From positions 248,001 through 312,000 of the forward strand of contig JARGSG010000057.1 in the NCBI GenBank assembly GCA_030374805.1: a stretch of DNA of 64,000 nucleotides. The letters run 5' to 3'. Origin of the DNA: Gracilaria gracilis (Eukaryota; Rhodophyta; Florideophyceae; Gracilariales; Gracilariaceae). The notes under the pieces are model-generated. The model was given only the letters and a program-made list of their open reading frames with translations, was not told where the DNA came from and ran no database searches. This document shows positions 31,170 to 40,500 of the stretch, in pieces. The translations under genes and the position numbers were made by a program. How positions within the stretch are numbered: the first letter of the stretch is position 1; each line of letters begins with the position of its first letter.

Positions 31170-33270
31170 GAACCTCGATGGGGAGAGTACAAGCTTTGCG
31201 TCATCCTTCTATGCGACAACTTTAAGCTCACATACAGTTTCGCGAGGTGAAAGATGACGCGTAGTACTTCTGTATGTTGAAGGTGGTAAAGCAATCCAAG
31301 TCACGATTTGGCACAAAAAAGGGCACGCATTTATGATGCCAACAAACAAAACTGTTGGTCAAAGAAGAGTTGCTGCTTTTTTCCCGCCATGATGGTTGGC
31401 GACATCCACCGCGCATAGGTGAGCATTGTTGATTCTTAGTGATCAACAATGAACTTTGCAGTGATGGTGCCCAAACGCTATGGCCGAAGGTCCTCTGGAA
31501 TTCAAGAGATGATCTTAAGGCTGGTGGGGAAACTGATACTCCAGAGCTTTTTGGTGAGCCAGGGTTTTTCGCACAGTCAGCCTCAAGGTTTGTTGCTTCT
31601 CCTCATGTAACTTAACTACGGAGGGGGGATTGGCTTGGCATTCGAGCTACTTTTGTTGTAATGCGAAATTGTAATGTAATGCTGGACTCCATTTTTTAAC
31701 ACCTGTGCTGCTAGTGGAGAATCATTGTTTGCTTCTCGTTGTATCCTCGGAAGTGATGATGGCAGGCAGTGCCGGCAAAACACCGTTTTGATGCTTGTTA
31801 TGTATGGACCTAATAGTTCTCGCAATATGGCTTCGTATGTAGATCGTAGAGTACAACATCTACGCCTCAGAAACGCTCTGCGAGGAAACGTTGGGGAGGG
31901 CTAGTTGCACGTATATCACTACCAAGCCTCGCAATAATATTGCGAGGCGAGAAATATTATTTGAGGGCGCACATGACAACTGCTGACGCGATCTCCTGCA
32001 GGCACAGCAACACCAATACAAAACGCATAGCTCTCTGTCCACTACAACAGAGTGCTCGTGGGCCATGGAGATTCTGAAGGCACTACAGCAGCAGGCCTTA
32101 TCATCCGTAGTAAACCTTATTCATCCGTACTCAAGAGAGTCATGGTCAGCTTTTTCTTTGCCGTCGGGTGAACCGTACCCTTGTACCTCTATCCCGTTCT
32201 TACGCAATTGAACAACTCATCTCTTTTCTTTGGCACTTGAGATCCGTGTCCAAGCTGCCTCCCAAGCATTTGAGCAGGACAGCTTAAATCACGCTCCAAT
32301 ACAATCTCTCTCACTTCATGTTGAGAGAGTGGAGTCTGATCCTGCTCATACGATAGCGGACAAGGTTGTGAGAAGCCTAAAGAATAGCGGGTTTTATTAA
32401 ACATCGTTGGGGTATAATCGACTGCAATGCAGTCACTGATGCGATACGGAGGCAGCAGATCAAGAACGTCACAGACATTCATGTTGTAGCTCTTCATCCC
32501 AGCACTGCATATCGATATGCAGTGGGGTAGGCGGCGATTAGCTTCGCCCCAGGAGAAAATCGCAGCTTTCCAAAAGTGTTCTCATGGATATCCATACGAA
32601 GCACATCTTACGCTGCTCAATCTCAAGCTAGTGTATCGTAAGCCCTTTGTTGGTGCGCTCAAGAACAAGGGAGAATGATGGACTGACAGTGAGTTTTGAG
32701 GCAGTATCGTTCTTGTTCCCGTGCATCGTAGTAGCTTTTGCATGTCATCATGTTGAAAAGGAGCACTTTTCCTACGTACCACAATGCGCTCACAGTCGGT
32801 CATTCCGCAAAGCACTCGTTTTCATCCTCGTCAGCGTCAAGAGAGATATCCCAAAGGTCAGAGACTCTCAATACTAACGTATAAATTCTTTTCCTCTCCT
32901 TCATGACTTGAGCTCTTCTCTACGCGAAGAGTCCGTGACAAGGCGACTCTGCTTCGTACTCTACATTACTCTTCACACTTCGCCCCACTGGTGTCAACAT
33001 TTACAAGAATAAGTGAAACTACTGTTAAGTAGATACCGTTGGTACCCTTGGTAGTCAAGAGCGTGGAAGTAGTGGTCAAATGCTTGATATCAATCTCACG
33101 ATGGCTCCGAATTTGTCTGGTAAGCAAAAACGGTGAGCCCCAACCTCTAGTAAGTGCGAAAGTCTTGTGTCTTTTTGAACTACATCACTATCGTTAAAGT
33201 ACTATGAAACAATGAGAGCAGTTGTGTGGAATGTTAGCCGAAAATGGGCGTAAGTCCGGCTGAGGACAAG
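31170..33270. other. Intergenic, no gene supported
   Basis: Minus-strand frames at 32497-32189 (102 aa) and 32815-32582 (77 aa) have ordinary composition but no domain, so I do not call them. A perfect hairpin GCCTCGCAAT..ATTGCGAGGC is at 31926-31948. The overlapping pair TACCGTTGGTA / TACCCTTGGTA lies at 33034-33053. Confidence 0.4.
33034..33053. repeat. Double copy of the TACCAANGGTA motif
   Basis: TACCGTTGGTA (33034-33044) overlaps TACCCTTGGTA (33043-33053). On the opposite strand these are TACCAAGGGTA followed by TACCAACGGTA, exactly the arrangement found in + orientation at 50147-50166. Confidence 0.7.
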
Positions 33271-33271
33271 G

Positions 33272-34048
33272 TCAACTCTCCTTATCAGCGGTTGCTCTAC
33301 CGCCAACCTCCCTCCGCAGCACAAAATGCGTCACCGAGAGCGTCACAACGAACGCAAGCCACGTGGAATAGCCCACCACAACGTCTTGATCAGCCTTCTC
33401 CATCACACGAGGACCATTATTGGGAAATAGCAACGTTATACCAATAGCCATGAAGATCCTCATCACAGCCACACTAAAACCGCTGGAGAGGAATTGCCAC
33501 GCCCAATACCTGTGCAGATTGATCGACTTTCGGCGCGCATGCATATACGCCATTGCTGCAGAGAACATCCACCACAATGTGAAGAAAATGGTAGCCGACC
33601 GAAATGTAAAGAACTTGTTTGGCTGTTTGAAATCAACATAAAACTGTTCGTCTCCTAGGAGTGGCTCGCCAGCTATGAACATCATTGAGTACCCCACCGT
33701 CATGTAAACGCTTACGAGCAGAAAAAGACGCCCCATCCATCGGTGAAGCTTCAAGTATTTGCGGCGAATGGATGATGATGTCTGAAAGAAAGCACAGAAT
33801 AACCAGATCGGTACAGGTTGTACATGAACGCCCAACCATTTTGATAACTTCACACGCTGAGCATCCAGTAGTGCGACGGAATGAGACATAGGGAAAGAGA
33901 CATCTCGAAGATGCTTCTCGGCGATTTGTTGCACGGTGTCCAGACTGCTACGGATCGAAATGACGTGCAGCGCATGAGCGAATAGAATGATTGAGCATAC
34001 GACCATGAAGACGCGACTGAAAACATACCCTGATCGCTTTGCATACAT
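33272..34048 (-). CDS. DUF2306-type multi-pass membrane protein
   Basis: 258 aa from ATG 34048 (MYAKRSGYVFSRVFMVVCSI). At least six hydrophobic segments are visible, around residues 9-28, 84-98, 105-125, 150-168, 185-205 and 225-245. SSIRRKYLKLHRWMGRLFLL and RRKSINLHRYWAWQFLSSGF carry the His-containing motifs of DUF2306 (PF10067), a family of four-or-more-helix membrane proteins of unknown function, some thought to be haem-binding like other His-paired membrane proteins. The gene is divergent from the PhyH-like gene, with start codons 643 bp apart, and shares with it a promoter region that contains a large inverted repeat. Function unknown. Confidence 0.75.
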   Translation of the reverse strand: MYAKRSGYVFSRVFMVVCSIILFAHALHVISIRSSLDTVQQIAEKHLRDVSFPMSHSVALLDAQRVKLSKWLGVHVQPVPIWLFCAFFQTSSSIRRKYLKLHRWMGRLFLLVSVYMTVGYSMMFIAGEPLLGDEQFYVDFKQPNKFFTFRSATIFFTLWWMFSAAMAYMHARRKSINLHRYWAWQFLSSGFSVAVMRIFMAIGITLLFPNNGPRVMEKADQDVVVGYSTWLAFVVTLSVTHFVLRREVGGRATADKES

Positions 34049-34252
34049 GGTGAGACGCTACGCAGGACGGAGACGCGGTGAGGAAAACCTGGCTCTGTAC
34101 GTTTGTGAGAAGAACGGGTGCATCGCGAACGAAATTGAACGCGCGTCGACGGGCTCTTGAACAAGTTGCGAGAACTCCATCTTGCGATCGGGGCAGGACG
34201 AGTGAGAGGGAGGTTGCGCGTCATGGCAGCGACGTCGAGGCGCCATCGCCCT

Positions 34253-34430
34253 TTAGGATGGGTCCTCCAGTCCTGCACCCAATCAACGCGCTCCAACTTG
34301 GAGCGCGTTGATTGGGTGCAGGACCGGAGGACCCATCCTAAACGGCGATTGGAGCCTTCAACGTACGTGGAGCACGTTGATTGGGTGCAGGACCCATCCT
34401 AAACAGAGATGGAGCCTTCAACGTACGTGG
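34253..34430. repeat. Inverted repeat with extra partial copies, divergent promoter
   Basis: 34253-34297 and 34298-34342 form a 90-nt inverted repeat with one mismatch (arms start TTAGGATGGGTCCTCC and meet at CTCCAACTTGGAG). The inner word GTTGATTGGGTGCAGGACC appears again at 34376-34394 followed by CATCC. GGAGCCTTCAACGTACGTGG is directly repeated at about 34352 and 34411. This complex array lies in the ~640-bp gap between divergent genes. Confidence 0.8.
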
Positions 34431-34514
34431 CAACGATTCCAGCAGTTCCACGTGCGGCCGCCATCCTGCACGTCGATGTTTTCATTGTGACCATACACGT
34501 GCCCAGCATTACTC

Positions 34515-34545
34515 GTTGTTGTCTTTGTCGGACAAAGACAACAAC
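34515..34545. repeat. Perfect 15-bp palindrome arms
   Basis: GTTGTTGTCTTTGTC at 34515-34529 is mirrored at 34531-34545 around one G. It lies 147 nt before the upstream ATG of the PhyH-like gene and would form a stable hairpin if transcribed. Confidence 0.75.
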
Positions 34546-34691
34546 AAACAAAGTTTGTCCGTCGCAAATTCACCAACGCTGCACCTCGGCTCTACGCCCG
34601 CGCCGATGCAACGCAAGCGATCCGCGAGGTCTGGCGGGGCGCGTGAAGTGGCGACCGTCTTCTCCAACGTGCGCATCGCCGTCATCGCAGA

Positions 34692-35708
34692 ATGCATTCC
34701 CCGCGGTTTGGCTTCATCAGCCCACTCCCGCCGCGGTTCGCCACCTCCCCTTTCGGCAACACGAACCGAAACCATCGTCAAGGCCACCGCCAACCTTCCA
34801 GAACCCGCCACCACCGTGCTGTGCGAGCAATGGCCGTCCTTCCAGGCGCTGAGCTTGTGCGGCCGCCGCAGTCGTCCGTTTCCTCAACCGGTCCGCTAAG
34901 CGCCTCACAGATTGAGACCTTCTTCGAGCAAGGCTACGTCGTAGTGCCGCAACTGGTCCCGCCCAATCTTCTTGCCGCGATGGTCGACGCTATTCCGGCT
35001 GTTGAAAACGCGAAGCCCATGACGATGGCCATGTACAAAAGTCTGGCCTTCCGTGTCTGGGACTGCCACCCGATTTTCAAACAGGTTGCCACATCTTCAC
35101 CTGTCGCCGCCGCCGCCGCGCAGCTCACCCCCGTGGACACCTCGCCGACATCCCAACGCTCGTTGGTGGTGTTGAAGGACGCATACTTTCGAATGCAAGG
35201 AAGCAACACAGGGTGTGGATTCCACGTCGATGATCCGTTCTTCTGGCCATGTCAAGTCGATGCACCTGGGCCAGGCGTGAATGCATGGATTGCGCTTAAC
35301 GACGTCACGGAAAACGGCGGCGGTCTCACCGTCGCGCCTGCGTCGCATGGGCAGTCGTTTCTTGATTGCCGAGAAGCGATTGAGGGTACGCTCTTTAAGA
35401 CATGCATGCTGGCCCAACTGGCTCCGGAAAAAAACTCCAGATTAGAACGAATCGCAGTGTCGCCAGTAATGCAGGCCGGAGATGTACTCCTCCACACCCG
35501 ATGGCTATTTCATCGAGGAAATTCATTTAAGAGCGGTTCCAAGGAGGAGAGCGGGGAAGGAATTGCTCGCTACTCGGTGCGCTATATGCCCGGAAATGCT
35601 ATAGTCAATAATGTGCGCACGGAGGACGGAGATTTCGTGATTCATCCGGGAGTGATGCTGAAGGACGCAGACGCGGACGAATATCCAGAAGTGAAGTTTG
35701 AGGACTAA
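34692..35708 (+). CDS. Phytanoyl-CoA dioxygenase-like (PhyH) enzyme
   Basis: 338 aa from ATG 34692; a second in-frame ATG at 34830 (MAVLPGAELV) would give 292 aa. The extra N-terminus is Arg/Pro/His-rich (RQPSRTRHHRAVRA) and might be a targeting peptide. Catalytic core: SLVVLKDAYFRMQGSNTGCG, then FHVDDPFFWP (iron-binding H-x-D, ~177-179), WIALNDVTENGGGLTVAPAS, LLHTRWLFHRGNS (distal iron His, ~273) and RYSVRYMPG (2-oxoglutarate-binding Arg, ~293). The Fe(II)/2-oxoglutarate set is complete. The family hydroxylates fatty acyl-CoAs and small metabolites; substrate is unknown. It is divergent from the DUF2306 gene. Confidence 0.85.
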   Translation: MHSPRFGFISPLPPRFATSPFGNTNRNHRQGHRQPSRTRHHRAVRAMAVLPGAELVRPPQSSVSSTGPLSASQIETFFEQGYVVVPQLVPPNLLAAMVDAIPAVENAKPMTMAMYKSLAFRVWDCHPIFKQVATSSPVAAAAAQLTPVDTSPTSQRSLVVLKDAYFRMQGSNTGCGFHVDDPFFWPCQVDAPGPGVNAWIALNDVTENGGGLTVAPASHGQSFLDCREAIEGTLFKTCMLAQLAPEKNSRLERIAVSPVMQAGDVLLHTRWLFHRGNSFKSGSKEESGEGIARYSVRYMPGNAIVNNVRTEDGDFVIHPGVMLKDADADEYPEVKFED

Positions 35709-35949
35709 GAACTTCTGTGCTTGATATTGGTATCCTTGTACAGTACATGGCTAATTGGTTGCTTTGCGAAAGTATGTACCCTGTACCATACTAATAACCG
35801 ACCGCTAAGCACATTTTGCTTTCTTTCATCTCCTTCAGCTGAGTATATACACACGTACATGTAGATATATAAGTACATAGAAACAAGCAAGTACAAATAT
35901 AGATATACTCTTCATAAAGAGCTTCATGCATGTAATGAACTGGGGGGAA
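35709..35949. other. Intergenic
   Basis: 3' flank of the PhyH-like gene, with an AT-rich ladder of TATATA and ACATG words near 35845-35910. No gene. Confidence 0.4.
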
Positions 35950-36043
35950 GAGCGGCAGGGCCGGGCCCCGGCGTTCGAGCCACGAACCCCGGACCCACAC
36001 AAAAAGCACACCAAGGCGGTTACCGATTGAGCTATGGCCGCTC
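35950..36043 (-). tRNA. tRNA-like structure, probably a relic
   Basis: On the minus strand GAGCGGC (36043-36037) and GCCGCTC (35956-35950) form a perfect 7-bp acceptor-type stem 94 nt apart. Just after the 5' arm comes TAGCTCAATCGGTAA, an excellent A-box / D-arm. The 3' half has GGGGTTCGTGGCTCGAAC, a distorted B-box region. The anticodon arm is unclear and the T arm is not canonical. It could be a tRNA with an insertion, a tRNA pseudogene, or a tRNA-derived element. I am not confident that it is functional. Confidence 0.3.
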
Positions 36044-36203
36044 ACGGTGTGTGAGCCACACCGCCGGAGGTCTCATCGTGGCCCTCTTGTGGCTGACAGC
36101 TGCAGCTGACAGCAGCTACACGTACAATGCAGCTGACCCCAGTCCCATGCATCGGCACATGCTAGCTACTAGAGATAGCGATTGCATTCTTTTACACTAA
36201 ACA

Positions 36204-36746
36204 TCATTCAACATTATCCTCGAAATTGTCTTCGATGTGGTTACTGAACGTAAAGGGAGATCTCCAGCCAAATTGAGGCAGAAGACTGTTTCCATTTTGA
36301 CTAGCAGTTGAAACTGAATGTTCCAGCATGGGAGGAAGCTCGTCCTCTATTTGAAAAACTCTACATTTCGAAGGGCTTACTGCTCTTGTGTCAAAAGAGT
36401 TCCAAGTTGCATCTGGAAGTGGGCTTAATTCTCGGATGTTCTCATTTCTAAACTGGAAAGGCTTCAGAGGATCGTTTGCACCGTGTAAATACAGACAGCC
36501 AATTCCATAGCTACATTTTCCGTATTTACTAAACTCTCGGCATTGTTTTGTTTTGAAGTTCGACGGAATGATCTTTGAGCGCTGTTCCGACTTTCCATGA
36601 GCAAAAGAGCACTTTCTACCATAAGAGCAAACCTGTTTCTGCATATACTGCCGGCATAGCTCCGTTTTATACAACATTTTCTTATAGGAACCATTCGCTG
36701 CATCTGGAAACTTTTTGTTTGTATCCCAGTTTCTTCTTAGATCCAT
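36204..36746 (-). CDS. Tandem CCCH zinc-finger protein (TTP type)
   Basis: 180 aa from ATG 36746 (MDLRRNWDTNKKFPDAANGS); the frame extends five codons higher only via TTG. Two fingers have exact C-x8-C-x5-C-x3-H spacing (C31/C40/C46/H50 and C69/C78/C84/H88), separated by exactly 18 residues as in tristetraprolin (ZFP36). Each is preceded by the lead-in motif YKTELC or FKTKQC. In this family the fingers bind AU-rich elements in mRNA 3' ends and recruit decay factors. The C-terminal ~90 residues are Ser/Pro/Asn-rich and unrecognised. The gene is single-exon. Confidence 0.9.
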   Translation of the reverse strand: MDLRRNWDTNKKFPDAANGSYKKMLYKTELCRQYMQKQVCSYGRKCSFAHGKSEQRSKIIPSNFKTKQCREFSKYGKCSYGIGCLYLHGANDPLKPFQFRNENIRELSPLPDATWNSFDTRAVSPSKCRVFQIEDELPPMLEHSVSTASQNGNSLLPQFGWRSPFTFSNHIEDNFEDNVE

Positions 36747-36779
36747 ATCTATATAGTTCAAACCTGTAGTAGACTGATG

Positions 36780-37548
36780 TAGCTTAATGAGTCCTTGATT
36801 CCCTTCCCAGTTGATCCAATCCTTTTATCTTAAGGGACAAGATAATATTAAGCGTTAATCCATTTGATGTTGTTATAAAGGACATCCAAACCCACTGGTT
36901 TAATCATGGAATGCAGTCTAAACCAATCGCAACTCATTTTGCAACCTTTCTCAACTATATTAAACTTCCTTACTTGACCAATTCATATACTTTGCTCTAG
37001 TAGTTACGTATCATATATGTCTGTTCTTGCACATTATTGTTGTAGACTACAATCAGTCGTATTCAATAGATTATCGGTATCAGGGGTAGAAACTGCATAT
37101 GAATTCAGGAGCTCAGTTACAACGTTAGAAGTCTTCAATATTTAAAGCACAAGATACTTTTTAAAATCTTCAAAAGTATTGCGCCACCAACCACCGCACC
37201 GTTTTAAATTTTTGAAATTTATTGAAGGAAAGGTGGATCTATATGAACTAATTTCTATTTCAAAACCGGACTCCTAAAATAGTTCTTAAACCAGTTACTA
37301 GTGTCTACTGGGATATGACATAAGACAATTAATTGAAATTGTAAGAGATTATGTCGATGTGCAAGAACTTCTTTGACGGTCAGGTTGTATAGAGATAAAC
37401 TGATTGAACCAGCCACTTGCTTGTTACATTTTAATAGTGCAACCCACCTTTAAAGTCACATACAGATGATGGGAAATTCCTGAAGAGCAACTAATATAAT
37501 CCATACCAACTTGCGAATTCTGTTTGACTTCAAACTTCGCAATAGACC
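36780..37548. other. Intergenic, AT-rich, no gene seen
   Basis: Upstream of the CCCH gene and downstream of the urea carboxylase gene. No coding frame of note. Confidence 0.45.
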
Positions 37549-40500
37549 TTACGTATTCCATTTGCTTCCAACCTTAAGAAGAACATCCTCTGCCATCTTT
37601 GGCGCAAGTAACATAATCCCCCCGGGAGCTGGGCTTTCTTCATTTGCAGTTACCGGCAGAGATAGAGAACAGAGATCCATAGCTGATACAAGCTGAGCGA
37701 AGTGCTTCAAGGAAGACATTGCTTTCCGAATATCTGCAGTCACTTCTGCCCTATTGCTTGGAGACGTTATTACTGGCAAAGCGACGACATCTACTTCAGA
37801 CCATATCCTTGTCTGTGCGAGTCTTCCACATTCTTCCAGCTTTGACACCGCTGCCCCAGCTGACGAAAATGACATGATTGCTAGAGGTCTCATTCTCTCC
37901 AGCACGCTCGATAGAAGACCATTGGGAGGACTACGGACTGCGTCATGCAGCTCCTCAAGCTTCAAGAACAGAATAGGGAATTCCTGGCAAAGAGATGCTG
38001 CGATTTCAAACGGTGATATGTCAACCTCTTTCAAAATGTTTTCGTGATTGTTGAGCAAAGTTAAACCCTTCCGGTAAGTTGGAACATCCTGGAGCATAAA
38101 CTCTGTGACAGAATCAAGGCGCTGGGACGACAAAGTACCGATCTTCACCTGGTCGTAAATTCCTTCCGGATTATTCCTTTTTTGCATAGCACGGAGCATG
38201 GGCCCCTTGCAGGCGCGGGCCTTGAGACAAACCTGAAGCACTTCTTTGACGTCTTTGGAATTGTTTGCAAAAATAGATCCACAATCAACTGCATTTTCGG
38301 ATATAGGGAGCAATCCCTGCGTAACCTTCATTCCCACAACAGACGTAAACGCAGGGGCATTTGTCGAGTTTCCAAGGCGATCAAGCACAATTGCAAAACT
38401 AGCGGCCAGCTGAGAAACGGCAACAGCTGCAGATCCATGGCCCCCACAAATAGCATCCGGATATTCATGGTTTTGAACCGCGTCTCCCCCAGTCTCACAA
38501 TGGGAGTACCCCAAATTGAACTGCTCCTCGCTCGTTTTCCCAATGACTACTGCCCCAGCCTCTTGAACGGCTTGGATTATCGGTGAAGAGGAGTCTGGCA
38601 CGTACGGACGTCCAGGACGATCAGGGAAGGTTTCGAAGCCCACTACATCCAGGTTGGAACCTACAACAAACGGTATCCCGAATAAAGGCATCGAACAATT
38701 TCTGCGAAGTTTGATCTCCAACTCCTCAAGCTGAGTTGTTATTTGGTTCTCTGTAGCCAACGAGGTGAAAACGTTTTGGAGTTTTGCAGCTTTGCCCATG
38801 AAGTTTTCGATGACCTGTCTTGTGCTTTGAATGTCCGAACGATAAAGACTTCGAATGTACGGAATGTCACTCTGTGATACCACATTCTCGCTAGAAGATA
38901 CCAAAATGCCTAGAGAACTCTCTGGAGAGATAATATCACCTTTCTCCACGCTGATCTTTTTCACTTGACCAGAAGTCGGAGCCTCAATCGTGATTTCAAC
39001 TTTCATGCTTTCAAGAGTAAACAGGGGCTGACCCTTTGAAACGCTATCACCTTCTTCGACGTTTATTGACCATACATTTGCAGACATTCCTGCTTTTAGA
39101 TGGACCTGTCCTGGTGGCAGTGTATCGAGCCCACGATTTTCTGATGACGACTCATTGCTTTCACCGTTTCCCTTGGCATGTTCTGCTGCTGCAGCACTTT
39201 CTCCTTCACCTTCTTCAATCCACTTTAAGCGTTCTACATTGTATGCAGCCGCCCTCTTGGTCTCAAATGCCTTGATACTCTTGGCACTGCGCTCGAGAAA
39301 TTGTCTGTAATACTTGAATGAGAAGCTCTCATTGGTGATCTTAATTTGGAAGTTTCCTTTCAGATACTCAGATCTTATGTCTTCAAGTTCCTCGTCGGAA
39401 ACTGGATAGAAAGTCACACGGTCAAAGAACCTCAGAAGCCATGGAATATGTTTCGGAGAACCACGACATTTCTCCGGAACTTTTCCGTAATTGTCCCAAA
39501 TGGGAATCGTACGACCAGTGAGTTGATAACCTCCAGGAGAATCCATCCCGTATATACACATAAAGGCTCCACCGATGCCAACAGCTCCTTCTGGTGTGTA
39601 AGTTCGGGCAGGATTGTACTTCGAAGTGACCATTCTATGTCGAGGATCTACAGGCACTGCACATGGCGCCCCGAGGTAAACATCGCCCAATCCCATAACC
39701 ATGTATTGAGCTTCATTCATGATTTGTTTGACTTGCTCTTTCGTGTCAAGGCCGTTAATTCGTCGCACAAATTCAACGTTTGACGGCAAGTACGGCGCAT
39801 CTGGTCGAATTGAACGAAGGTATCTGCTTTGGGCTTCCACTGTCCATTTGTCTTCAAATGCCAAAGGCAATTCTAGCTTGCGTGATGGAACGACCACATC
39901 TTCTACTGAACCCAAAGTGCCGTTTTCCATATCAGTCAAGACCTTCATTAGATCATTCAAATGAATCTTGTCAGGATCGTATCGAATGAGAACGGAACGC
40001 ACGCCAGGACAAAGCTCATTGATAAAAGTCTTTGTCTGAAGCTCTTCCATTAACATGTGAACGCGAAAGCGGTACGCTAGGTTTAGTTCGATATCTCCGT
40101 ATTCCACAAGAACATGTTCATCCCCAGACATACGATACTCTACTTTGATTTCAGCGTTATCACCCTTTGCCGGATCCAGACTGGCGAGCACTGCATTTCC
40201 GTCTGCCGGTTTCGAGCTCGCACTCCAATCAGGTGACCAGCTGGACACAAGATTTTCAAGGGTCTGCGTATCGTATGACCTTACAGCCTCCCATACAGCT
40301 TTCATTTTGGAAAGGGAATTCCGAGCTTGATCAAAATCGACTTGTTTGAAGCGAATATGCTCTCCAGGAGAGGCCTGAGCAACCTTCCAAAGCTCCGAAG
40401 TAGCTACTGTAATGGGACAGACAAACCCACCCAATGAAGGGCCATCCAGCATGAGAACAATGGGAGTATTTCCGCTGAAATTCACGGCTCCCGGCGCATA

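Noticed and set aside
32189-32815. Two minus-strand frames of 102 and 77 aa as host genes
   Set aside because: No ATG-TATA context, no domain, ordinary composition, and they are not in one frame.
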